Under the pieces are notes generated by a model, which did not search any database, had not been told where the DNA came from, and saw only the letters and a list, made by a program, of their open reading frames with translations. The translations under genes and the position numbers were made by a program. This document shows, one piece after another, positions 33,105 to 41,900 of a stretch of 48,056 nucleotides of DNA (within the stretch, counting starts at the first letter, position 1; each line of letters opens with the position of its first letter). Origin of the DNA: Planctomycetes bacterium UBA2386 (GTDB taxonomy: Bacteria > Planctomycetota > UBA1135 > UBA2386); contig DDSQ01000104.1 in assembly GCA_002343845.1 (NCBI GenBank), positions 1-48,056 of the forward strand, read 5' to 3'.

Positions 33105-33928
33105 CGCGTTCGCGCCTCGTCGAGCAGGCGGGCATTCGCGGCGAGGATCGTGCGCACGGCACGAGCGTCCACCGCGGCGTCCACGCCGCCCAGCCCGTCG
33201 AGCCCGAGCCACGCGCTCGCCAACGGCGCCTCGAGCCAGCTCGGCAGCCGCCGCTGCTGCAGCAGGAACCGGGTCCAGGTGCGCGCGAGCACGGCGCGAT
33301 CCCCACGCCGGAGCGCGTTGTCCGCCATCGCGACGAGTTCGGGCGGCGCCTGGTCTCCCGGCACCAGCGCTTCGGCAGAGTTCTGCAGTTCGCGCGCACG
33401 AGCGACGTCGCCGCTGCGGGCGGCGTAGTACGCAGCCATCGCCAGCAACTGCGTGCGCGGGCTCGTGGGCAGATCCCGCAGTCCCAGCGCCGGCTCGATC
33501 GCCGCGAGCGCCTCGCCGAACGCGTTGCGCGTCGAGGCCGCGAGCGCATCGTCGACGGCGACCGCCGCGGCCTGCCGGGCCAGCAGAACCGGCGTCGGCG
33601 CGACGGGGCCGGGCGCCGGCGCGGCGGGCGTCATCGGCCACGACGTGAGGGCCACGAGTGCCAGCAGGTTGGCCAGCAGGAGCATGCCGTAGATGCGATG
33701 GCGAACGGTCGGCTCCGGCACCCCGGCGCCCGCGGCCGCGAGCGCACGTTCGCCGGCGGCGATCGCCAGCTCGGCCGCCTGCAAGGCGTCGACGTCGTCC
33801 TGCTGCTCTGCCGTCGGCAGGGGCGCAGGGACGCTCGCCGCCATCAGCCGCGCGAGGTCGTCCGGCGGCGCCTGCGTGGGTGCCGTTGCCGGGGTTGCCG
33901 TGCCGTTGTCGCCCTGCTGCTCGCTCAT
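33101..33928 (-). CDS. Single-pass membrane protein of unknown function
   Basis: The 275-residue product starts at ATG 33928. The N-terminal 75 residues are Ala/Pro/Gln-rich and presumably cytoplasmic. A membrane segment lies at about 80-96 (IYGMLLLANLLALVALT), and a Pro/Ala linker is followed by a helical C-terminal domain (about 115-275) with TPR-like pairs (LLAMAAYYAARSGDVARARELQ, then LVAMADNALRRGDRAVLARTW). I recognise no specific family. Overlap with the metallophosphoesterase start suggests an operon. The C-terminal domain could bind a partner outside the cytoplasm. Confidence 0.65.
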   Translation of the reverse strand: MSEQQGDNGTATPATAPTQAPPDDLARLMAASVPAPLPTAEQQDDVDALQAAELAIAAGERALAAAGAGVPEPTVRHRIYGMLLLANLLALVALTSWPMTPAAPAPGPVAPTPVLLARQAAAVAVDDALAASTRNAFGEALAAIEPALGLRDLPTSPRTQLLAMAAYYAARSGDVARARELQNSAEALVPGDQAPPELVAMADNALRRGDRAVLARTWTRFLLQQRRLPSWLEAPLASAWLGLDGLGGVDAAVDARAVRTILAANARLLDEARTR

Positions 33929-34036
33929 GGTGCGGCGCCCTCGCCGTTGCCCACCTCATCGGCATTCCAGCGAACGACCTGATGCCGCGCGCCGACCACC
34001 GCCGGCGGCCGGACCGGGCGCGCGCCGACGGCGCGA

Positions 34037-34408
34037 TCAGACCGCTGCCACGGGCTGCGGCAGCAGCAGCGTGCGCCGCAGGCCGCGCGGCAGCGACGTG
34101 CAGCGCAGGCTGCCATCGTGCACGGCGAGAGCGACGGCGAGCGTCGGGCAGGGACGCCAGCGACCGGTCCCGTCGTGCTCGCAGTGGATCGCGACGTGGG
34201 CCGGAAGCTGCTGCGCGGCGAAGCGAACGGTCGATGCGCCGGCGGCGCGCGCCGCTTCGCAGAACGCCGCGAGCGCTCGTTCGAGCAGCTGGCGATCGCC
34301 TTCCAACGACAGGCCGGCGACGCCGGCGACGACCTCACCACCGTGGCGGGCAGCGACCGCGGTGAGCAGTTCGTCGACGTCGACGCGTTGCCGGCCCGGT
34401 GCGGTCAC
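34037..34408 (-). CDS. Truncated histidine-kinase-like ATPase (degenerate)
   Basis: The GTG at 34408 overlaps the regulator's TGA (GTGA), and the product has only 123 residues. Residues 34-80 (LEGDRQLLERALAAFCEAARAAG, STVRFAAQQLPAHVAIHCEHDG) follow the N-box region of a HATPase domain but lack the catalytic Asn. Residues 90-118 (LAVALAVHDGSLRCTSLPRGLRRTLLLP) follow the last part of HATPase domains. The G-boxes and the whole HisKA dimerisation/phosphorylation domain are missing. It is therefore probably a non-catalytic partner or a decaying kinase fragment. Position and coupling tie it to the NtrC-type regulator; the match is by eye. Confidence 0.5.
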   Translation of the reverse strand: MTAPGRQRVDVDELLTAVAARHGGEVVAGVAGLSLEGDRQLLERALAAFCEAARAAGASTVRFAAQQLPAHVAIHCEHDGTGRWRPCPTLAVALAVHDGSLRCTSLPRGLRRTLLLPQPVAAV

Positions 34409-35826
34409 ACGTCCACCTTGGTCCGCTGCGGCCGCTTGCCGAGGCCGTAGAGCCGGATCTTGTTGTAGAGCGTCGTGCGGTTGATGCCGAGGATCGACGC
34501 CGCGCGACTGATGTTCCACTGCGTGTCTTCGAGCACCGACGCGACGAGCCGTTCCTCGAGCGCCCGGATCGAACGATCGGCGCCGGTCAGCACGACGGCC
34601 GAGCGGTCGATCTCGTCGCTGCCGTCCGCCAGACCGCCGGTGAACTTCGGCAGGTGCTTCTCGTCGAGCATGCCGCCCGGACTGACGATGCACGCGTGCT
34701 CGACGACGTTGCGCAGTTCGCGCACGTTGCCGGGCCAGGCGTACTCGCACAGCGTCTCCATCGCCTCCTCCGTGAAGCCGGCGAACGCCTTGCCCATCTG
34801 GCGGCCGATCTGGTCGAGGAAGAAGTGCGCGAGCAACGGCACGTCGGCCGCGCGTTCGCGCAGCGCCGGCACGCGCACGGTCGTCACGTCGAGGCGGAAG
34901 AACAGGTCCTCGCGGAAGCGGCCATCGGCCAGCAGCGGCCGCAGGTCCTGGCGCGACGCCGCGACGATGCGCACGTCGGCCGGCAGGTCGACGACACCGC
35001 CGACGCGCCGGAACGTGCGTTCCTGGATCACCCGCAGCAGCTTGACCTGCAGCGACGGGTCGATCGCGCTGACCTCGTCGAGCAGGAGCGTGCCGCCAGC
35101 CGCGAGCGCCAGCAGTCCGTCCTTGCCGTGACGCGCGCCGCCGGCGAAGGCGCCGGCTTCGTATCCGAACAGTTCGGCCTCGAGCAGCGCTGGCGTCGTC
35201 GCGGCGCAGTTCACGGCAACGAACGGTCCGGGGTGCCGGGCGCTGCGTTCGTGGATCGCGCGCGCGACGAGTTCCTTGCCAGTGCCGGCCTCGCCGACGA
35301 CCAGCACCGGCGCGTCGGGCGTCGCCGCGACCTGCTCGACACGCGCCTGCACCTGGCGCAGCGCCGGCGACAGACCGATCAGTTCGGTCGACGTCAGCCC
35401 GCGCACTCGCGCCCGCAGCCACGCCAATTCCTGCCGGCGCTGCCGGCCATCGAGCACGCGGCCCAGCACGGCGAACACCCGGTCCGCGGCGAACGGCCGT
35501 TCGATGACGTCGCAGGCGCCGTGGCGCATCGCTTCGACGGCGAACGGCGCGGCGCCGTAGCCGGCCAGCAGCACGACGTCGGCCGGCTGGTCGCCGATGC
35601 GCAAGCGCGCAGCGACGGCGGGACCATCGGCGTCGGACAACTGGACGTTGGCGAACACGACGTCGCACGGTGCCGCAGCGAGACGCGTGAGGGCATCGGC
35701 GATGCACGTCGCGCCTTCGACGATCACGCCTTCAGGCTGCAGCAGCTTGCGCAGCATTTCGGCGACGGTGACGTCGTCGTCGAGGACCAGGACACGGGGG
35801 AGTCCGGAGAAGCTCAGGTTCTTCAT
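34405..35826 (-). CDS. NtrC-family regulator with altered receiver and GAFAGG loop
   Basis: The 473-residue product (ATG 35826) has receiver, AAA+ and Fis-type HTH domains. The receiver starts VLVLDDDVTV (acidic pocket intact), but the phosphoacceptor position is Asn (N60, AAC at 35647-35649, in VVFANVQLSDADG). The usual Thr is Ala88 and the usual Lys is Arg110. The AAA+ domain has Walker A GEAGTGKE (178-185), Walker B GGTLLLDE (244-251) and the RxDLxxR arginine-finger region FREDLFFRLDV. The sigma-54 loop GAFTGA is GAFAGG (225-230, codons at 35137-35154), lacking the Thr that contacts sigma-54. The HTH (NISRAASILGINRTTLYNKI) looks intact. It may work without phosphorylation and without sigma-54. 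Confidence 0.85.
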   Translation of the reverse strand: MKNLSFSGLPRVLVLDDDVTVAEMLRKLLQPEGVIVEGATCIADALTRLAAAPCDVVFANVQLSDADGPAVAARLRIGDQPADVVLLAGYGAAPFAVEAMRHGACDVIERPFAADRVFAVLGRVLDGRQRRQELAWLRARVRGLTSTELIGLSPALRQVQARVEQVAATPDAPVLVVGEAGTGKELVARAIHERSARHPGPFVAVNCAATTPALLEAELFGYEAGAFAGGARHGKDGLLALAAGGTLLLDEVSAIDPSLQVKLLRVIQERTFRRVGGVVDLPADVRIVAASRQDLRPLLADGRFREDLFFRLDVTTVRVPALRERAADVPLLAHFFLDQIGRQMGKAFAGFTEEAMETLCEYAWPGNVRELRNVVEHACIVSPGGMLDEKHLPKFTGGLADGSDEIDRSAVVLTGADRSIRALEERLVASVLEDTQWNISRAASILGINRTTLYNKIRLYGLGKRPQRTKVDV

Positions 35827-35995
35827 GGCCGTCTTGCGTCGGGGGGAACTGCCGCGGGGGCGACAGCAGCACGGTCGAGCACCGTGCCATGGGCGCTTTC
35901 GGCACGACCGGCCCTCGAACTTGCGCGCCGTCGCAAAAAACCGCACCGTGGCGGACTGCCGGTGGGCACTTCGACCTGCCGGCCGCTTCCGCCGC

Positions 35996-36745
35996 ATGTC
36001 GAACGACGCCGCACTCGAAGGCCAGCTCGGCAGGCACACGCGCTTTGCCCGGCTCGTGCACGTCGCGACCTGCACCTCGACGCAGGATCTTGCGGCGGCC
36101 CCCCCTACCGACGGCGACGCGGTGTTCTGGGCCGATCACCAGCAGAAGGGCCGTGGCCGACAGCAGCACGAATGGCACGACGAGCCGGGCGCCGACCTCG
36201 CGATGACCGTCCGGGTCACGCAGCGGCTGCCGCGCCCTCTCGCGCTGCCCGCGGCGCTGCCGGTCGCGGTGCTGCGCGCCGTCGAATCCCTCGCCGGCGT
36301 GGCGCTGCGGCTGAAGTGGCCGAACGACCTGTTCCTCGACGGTCGCAAGGTGTGCGGCGTGCTGATCGACGCCGGCGTCGTCGGACCCGACAGCTGGCTG
36401 ATCGGCATCGGCGTCAACTGCAACCGCGTGCGCTTCCCGCCGGAACTCGAACCGATCGCGACCTCGCTGGCGCTGGCGACCGGCCGCCTCGTCGATCGTG
36501 GCGCCTTGCTGCTGGCGATCGCCGTGCAGATCGAGGCGATGCTCCGCGCCCTCGCGGCGGCGCGACACGACGAGCTCGAAGCGACGTTCCGCGACCGGCT
36601 CGGCCTCGTCGGCCAGCGCGTGGCGATCGACGCGGGCGGACCGCCGGTCGAAGGCGTGCTGCAGCACGTCGACTTCGTGCAGGTCACGCTCGACGGCGAA
36701 CGGCGCCTGCCGCTGGCGACGGTGCGCTCGCTGCGCGCGGTCTGA
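35996..36745 (+). CDS. birA: Biotin-[acetyl-CoA-carboxylase] ligase
   Basis: The product from ATG 35996 has 249 residues. CTSTQDLAAAPP, then QQKGRGRQQHEWHDEPGADLAMTV (biotinyl-AMP binding GRGRQ loop), LRLKWPNDLFLDGRKVCGVLID (KWPND) and LIGIGVNCN are the diagnostic BirA/BPL motifs. The C-terminal SH3-like domain (RVAIDAGGPPVEGVLQHVDF) is present. There is no N-terminal HTH, so it is a group I (non-repressor) ligase. It attaches biotin to carboxylase carrier protein in the cytoplasm. The upstream open frame to 35597 is antisense of the regulator. Confidence 0.93.
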   Translation: MSNDAALEGQLGRHTRFARLVHVATCTSTQDLAAAPPTDGDAVFWADHQQKGRGRQQHEWHDEPGADLAMTVRVTQRLPRPLALPAALPVAVLRAVESLAGVALRLKWPNDLFLDGRKVCGVLIDAGVVGPDSWLIGIGVNCNRVRFPPELEPIATSLALATGRLVDRGALLLAIAVQIEAMLRALAAARHDELEATFRDRLGLVGQRVAIDAGGPPVEGVLQHVDFVQVTLDGERRLPLATVRSLRAV

Positions 36746-36754
36746 GTCCTGGGG

Positions 36755-37906
36755 TCAGCGCCCGGGAAGCGTGTCGCCGAGCGTCGCCGCCCAACGCTTC
36801 GCCGGCAGCACCCTCACGCCGCCATCGTCGAGCGTGCGATCGCCGAGGTAGACGCCGACGGCACTGCGGATCACCTTCTGCCCCAACAGCTCGCGAAGCG
36901 CCGCGCCGTACTCCGGGCGCCAGCGCGTCGACGCCTTTACCTCGATGCCGACACGGTGGTCCGGACCGTTCCAGATGAAGTCGACTTCGACGCCAGCACC
37001 GGTCCGGTACCACGCCATCTCGCCACCACACTGCGCAAGCTGCAGATGCGCTCGCAGTTCGTGCAGCACCCAGGTCTCGAGCAATGCCCCCTTCTCCGAC
37101 TCGTGCACCGCGGCGCGCACCCGACCGGCGGCCGCGCGCGCGACGCCAGGATCGAAGAAGTAGAACTTCGGGTGCGCAACCTCGCGCACCTTCAGCCGCG
37201 GCTGCCATGCCGGGAGCCACACGCCGATCAGGGTGTCGGCCAGCACGCCGAAGTAGCGCGTGACCGTCGAGCGAGCGACCTGGGCCTCGTTGGCGACGTT
37301 GCTGACGTTCACGATCTGGGCGTTGAGCAGCGCGGCGACGCGCAGGAAACGCGAGAACCCGGCGAGGTCCTTCGTCAGCGCCTCCTGCTGGATCTCCTGC
37401 TGCAGGTAGTTGGCCGCGTAGGCCTCGAGCGTCTCGAACGCGATTTCGGGCTCGCTGCGCACGCCCGGCAGCAGCCCGGTCCGCAGCACGTCGTCGATCG
37501 TCGCGTCACCGTCCAGCTCGGCGAGCGTCAGCGGGAAGAACGCACGGTTGACGACGCGGCCCGCGAGCATGTTGGCGTCGAGCCGTCGCAAGCGGCGCGC
37601 ACTCGACCCGGACAGCGCGAAGCGGTAGCGCCGGCCGTGACGCGCGATGATCCCGTGCACCTCGTCGAGCAGAGCCGGCACCTTCTGCACCTCGTCGACG
37701 ACGACCCAAGTGTCGTTCGGCAATCCCTCGACCTCGCGGCGAAACGCGGCGGGCTCGTGCAGGAACCGCAGGTAGACGTCGGTCGCTAGCAGGTCGCACC
37801 AGTGCGCGTCCGGCAGCACTTTCCGCAACCAGGTGCTCTTGCCGGTCGCTCGCGGCCCGAACAGGAAGAACGAGGTCTTCGGCGGCGCCAGGGTGCGCGC
37901 ATACAT
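36755..37906 (-). CDS. AAA_14 / DUF4143 ATPase
   Basis: The 383-residue product from ATG 37906 (MYARTLAPPKTSFFLFGPRA) has Walker A GPRATGKST (17-25), Walker B TWVVVDEVQKVP and SGSSARRL (sensor). The C-terminal DUF4143 part has YLQQEIQQEAL, a winged-helix-like VANEAQVARSTVTRYFGVL and a terminal nuclease-like signature (AGVEVDFIWNGPDHRVGIEVKAS, a D...ExK pattern). Members are scattered, patchily distributed ATPases often linked to mobile or defence-related DNA. Other in-frame ATGs at 37915 and 37927 are possible; 37906 was chosen because family members often begin MYxR. Confidence 0.85.
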   Translation of the reverse strand: MYARTLAPPKTSFFLFGPRATGKSTWLRKVLPDAHWCDLLATDVYLRFLHEPAAFRREVEGLPNDTWVVVDEVQKVPALLDEVHGIIARHGRRYRFALSGSSARRLRRLDANMLAGRVVNRAFFPLTLAELDGDATIDDVLRTGLLPGVRSEPEIAFETLEAYAANYLQQEIQQEALTKDLAGFSRFLRVAALLNAQIVNVSNVANEAQVARSTVTRYFGVLADTLIGVWLPAWQPRLKVREVAHPKFYFFDPGVARAAAGRVRAAVHESEKGALLETWVLHELRAHLQLAQCGGEMAWYRTGAGVEVDFIWNGPDHRVGIEVKASTRWRPEYGAALRELLGQKVIRSAVGVYLGDRTLDDGGVRVLPAKRWAATLGDTLPGR

Positions 37907-37907
37907 A

Positions 37908-37936
37908 GTGGTCATTTTGCACGACATTCTGACCAC
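37908..37936. promoter_or_regulatory. Inverted repeat spanning the AAA_14 gene start
   Basis: GTGGTCA (37908-37914) and TGACCAC (37930-37936) are perfect reverse complements, 15 bases apart, in AT-richer DNA that covers the candidate start codons of the ATPase gene. It resembles an operator for a dimeric regulator or a hairpin near the ribosome site. Confidence 0.4.
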
Positions 37937-37981
37937 GGGCAAGCGGGTGGCGGTGGACGCGGCAAGCGCCCGCGCCACGGA

Positions 37982-38830
37982 TCACGCCGCTTCGCCGAGG
38001 CTCTCGAGCAGGCGTCCTTCGAACACGGCGAGCTTGGTCGGCGGCGGGCCGCCCACCATGCGCACCAGCAGCTGCTGGTCGCCGGGCGCCGCCGGCAGCA
38101 GCGGGAAGCCCTTGCACTGCAACCAGGCGTTCATGCCGAGCCACGCCATCACGAAGTTGAAGTCGTGGAACGGGGCGATGCGCAGCAGCCGCCACAGCAG
38201 GCGGAAGCCCTGACGCACCGGGTGCAGGCCCTGGAAGAGCAACGGCACGTCGCGGTAGCAGCGGCCGGCGTCGAAGCCATCGAGCACGCTGCGCAGTTGC
38301 TCGGGTGCGGGGTACGTCAGGTTGTGCACGGCGTCCCACGGCGGGCCGCGCCGCAGCTCGTTGTTGCGGAACCGCGGCAGCTCCGACGTCAGCGTGCGGA
38401 ACAGGTCGACGAGGAACCAGCCGTCGGGCGGCAGTTCGGCCGCGGCGCGCTGGCGCAGCAGGCGCAGGCACTCGCGCAAACCGAGCACGAGGCGGTGTTC
38501 CTGGGTGACGGGAGCGAGTCGGCTCGGGCGGCCGTGCACGATGTCGGTGACGTCGTCGTCGTTGATCACGAAGCCGCGCAGGCGCAGCAGCGAGGCGAGG
38601 AACGGCACGTCGCCGGGCGCTGGACGGCGCACGCCGTCGAGCACGCGCTGCGCCGCAGCCAGCGGTTCATCGTCGTGCGCAGCCGCGACCATGCGCGCAG
38701 CCAGCGCAAGGTCGACGCGCTCGAGCACGCTGGGCTGTCGGGTCTGCGGACCGGTCACCGGTCCCTTTTCGGCTGCGTCTCCGCTGCGGCTCACCCCACG
38801 TTTCGCACGGCCCGCGACGCCCGCTGGCAT
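37982..38830 (-). CDS. Fic-fold protein with degenerate active site
   Basis: The 282-residue product (ATG 38830; the true start could be later) follows the Fic fold: an N-terminal helical part (GFVINDDDVTDIVHGRPSRL), then WFLVDLFRTLTSELPRFRNNELRRG (the G-x-Y/F-R helix region), PEQLRSVLDGFD, and IAPFHDFNFVMAWLGMNAWLQCKGFPLL where active Fic proteins have IHPFxDGNGRxxR. Here APFHDFNFV (219-227) replaces HPFxDGNGR, so the catalytic His, both Gly and the Arg are lost while P, F, D and N remain. Fic enzymes AMPylate targets; this one cannot do so by the usual mechanism. It lies 75 bp upstream of the AAA_14 gene. Confidence 0.6.
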   Translation of the reverse strand: MPAGVAGRAKRGVSRSGDAAEKGPVTGPQTRQPSVLERVDLALAARMVAAAHDDEPLAAAQRVLDGVRRPAPGDVPFLASLLRLRGFVINDDDVTDIVHGRPSRLAPVTQEHRLVLGLRECLRLLRQRAAAELPPDGWFLVDLFRTLTSELPRFRNNELRRGPPWDAVHNLTYPAPEQLRSVLDGFDAGRCYRDVPLLFQGLHPVRQGFRLLWRLLRIAPFHDFNFVMAWLGMNAWLQCKGFPLLPAAPGDQQLLVRMVGGPPPTKLAVFEGRLLESLGEAA

Positions 38831-38914
38831 CGACACTTCGGCCGCGATCCGGGGGCCTGGACGAACGCCAGGATCCGGGGGCAACTCGCGCCTGCGCCCC
38901 CGAGGCCGCGCACG

Positions 38915-38920
38915 TATGGT
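38915..38920 (+). promoter_or_regulatory. -10-like TATGGT, 8 nt before the sortilin-type BNR gene start
   Basis: TATGGT ends 8 bases before ATG 38929, compatible with transcription starting at the start codon. Confidence 0.4.
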
Positions 38921-38928
38921 GCGGCCCG

Positions 38929-41900
38929 ATGCTCGTCCGCACCGCCCTCGCGATCTCGTTCCTCCTCGCTGCCGTCGCTGCACAGCAGGCCACGCTCGAT
39001 CCCACCCTGCTCGCCGGCCTGACGGCGCGCAGCATCGGCCCGGCGGTCTGCGGCGGCCGCATCGGCGCCATCGCCGGCATCCCGGGCGATCCGACCACGA
39101 TCTGGGTGGGAGCGGCGAGCGGCGGCGTGTGGAAGTCGACCGACGGCGGCGTGCGCTTCACGCCGGTCTTCGACGACCAGAACGTCACGTCGATCGGTGC
39201 CCTGGCGATCGATCCGCGCAGCCCCGACGTCGTCTGGGTCGGCACCGGCGAAGGCAACCCGCGCAACTCCGCGAGTGTTGGCCGCGGCCTCTACCAGACC
39301 CGCGACGGTGGCCGCACCTGGCAACACCTCGGCCTCGACCGCACCGAGCGCATCCATCGCATCCTGCTCCACCCGACCGCGCCGGGCACCGCGTGGGTCG
39401 CGGCGTTCGGCACCAGTTGGGGCGAGAACGCCGAGCGCGGCGTGTTCAAGACGACCGACGGCGGCGCGACGTGGCAGAAGGTGCTGTTCGTCGACGAACG
39501 CACCGGCTGCGGCGATCTCGTGCTCGACCCGCGCAACCCCGACAAGCTGTTCGCGGCGATGTGGGAACACCGCCGCTTTCCGTGGAGCTTCGACTCCGGC
39601 GGCCCGGGCTCGGGCTTGCACCGCTCGCTCGACGGCGGCACGACGTGGACGCGGCTCGGCGAGGAGGATGGCCTGCCGGCCGGCGAACTCGGCCGCATCG
39701 GCCTCGCGATCGCCGACAGCGATCCACGCGTCGTCTACGCGCTCGTCGAGGCGAAGAAGAACGCGCTGCTGCGCAGCGACGACGGCGGCTTCAAGTTCCG
39801 CCAGGTGAACGCCAGCGAGGACGTGGCGCCGCGGCCCTTCTACTTCTGCGACATCCGCGTCGACCCCCGCGACAGCAATCGCCTCTACAACCTGCACGTC
39901 ACGATCGACGTTTCGAGCGACGGCGGCCGCACGTTCGGCGGGCTGGTTGGCTGGGACGCGGCGCATCCCGACCATCACGCGTTGTGGATCGATCCGAGCG
40001 ATCCGCTGCGTTTGCTGCTCGGCAACGACGGCGGCGTCTCGATCAGCAACGACCGCGGCAATTCGTGGCGCTTCTGCGCCAACCTCCCGCTCGCGCAGTT
40101 CTATCACGTCGCCGTCGACCACGACGTGCCCTACCACGTCTACGGCGGCCTGCAGGACAATGGCAGCTGGCGCGGTCCGTCGACGGTGTGGGAGAACGGC
40201 GGCATCCGCAACCTGCACTGGCAGGAGGTCTGCTTCGGCGACGGCTTCGCGACCGTTCCCGATCCGCAGGACAGCCGGCAGGGCTACGCGATGAGCCAGG
40301 GCGGCGCGCTCGTGCGCTACGACCTGCGCACCGGCACGTCGAAGTCGATCCGGCCGCCAGCACCCGACGACGTCGAACTGCGTTGGAACTGGAACGCGCC
40401 GATCGCCCTCGATCCGCACGCCGCGGCGACCGTGTACTACGGCAGCCAGCTCGTGCATCGCAGCGACGACCGCGGCGAGAGCTGGCGCGTGATCTCGCCG
40501 GACCTCACCACCAACGATCCCGAGAAGCAGAAGCAGCACGAGAGCGGCGGCCTGACGCGCGACGTCACTGCCGCCGAGAACCACTGCACGCTGCACACGA
40601 TCGCGCCGAGCCCCGTGCGCGGTGGCGTGATCTGGGCCGGCAGCGACGACGGCCGCGTGCACGTGACGCAGGACGGCGGCGCCTCGTGGCGCAGCGTCGA
40701 GGACCGCATGCCCGGCCTGCCGAAGGGCACCTGGTGCGCTCATCTCGAGGCCGGCAAGCACGACGCCGCCACCGCGTTCGCGGTCTTCGACGGCCATCGC
40801 ACGACCGACTGGACGCCGTACGTGTTCGTCACCCGCGACTACGGTGAGACGTGGGCATCGCTGGCGACGCCGGCGATCGACGGCTACTGCCTCGTGCTCG
40901 AGCAGGACCCGGTGCGCGCCGAACTGCTGTGGCTCGGCACCGAGTTCGGGCTCTACGTGACGATCGACGGCGGCGCGAACTGGCACCGTTGGTCGCACGG
41001 CGTGCCCGCGTGCTCGGCGATGGCGATCACCACGCACCCGCGCGACCACGACCTGATCGTCGCCACGCACGGCCGCTCGATCTTCGTGCTCGACGACATC
41101 ACGCCGCTGCGCACGCTGTCGGCCGAGGTGCTGGCGCAGAAGCTGCACGTGTTCCCGGTGCAGGCGGCCGTCGCATTCGAGACCGCGCAGACGCCTGGTT
41201 CGCGCTTCCCCGGGCAGGGCGAGTTCCGCGGCGCAACGCGGCAGCGTGGAGCCTTCGTGCACCTGATCGTGAACGCGCCCGAGCTGAAGCACCCGGACGC
41301 CAAGATCGAGAAGGCGCGCGCTGCGGCGAAGGCCGCCGAGAAGCCGCCAGCCGACAAACCTGCCGACGCGCCGGCGGCGAGCGACGCGCCGAAGCCAAAG
41401 CCGAAGGAAGAGCCGAAGGACAAGGTCACGATCGAGGTGCGCGACGCCGCCGGCGTCCTGGTGCGCACGTTCCGCGAGGACGTGAAGCTCGGCCTCAACC
41501 GCATCGTGTGGCGCCTCGAACGAGACGGCGGGCCGCGGCCGGCGCGCGAACTGCAGGAAGAGCCGGAGCTGCCGACGGGCGGGCGCGAGGTGCTGCCGGG
41601 CGAATACACGCTGACGGTGCGTTTCCAGGGCGAGGCGCGCGAGCAGCGGGTCGTGGTGCTCGCCGATCCACGCGTCGAGATCGCCGCCACCGATCGCGCC
41701 GCGAAGGACACGATGCGTGCGCAGCGCGACGAGATCCTCGCCGACCTCCATCGCAGCACGCAGCGGCTCGCGCGGGCACGTCGCGACGTCGACGTCGTCG
41801 AGAAGCGGCTCGCGCTCGAAGTGAAGCCCAAGGGTGACGCGGGCGATCCGCAGCAGCCGCTGCGCGACGCGGTTCAGGCGGTGAAGAAGGCACTCGACGC

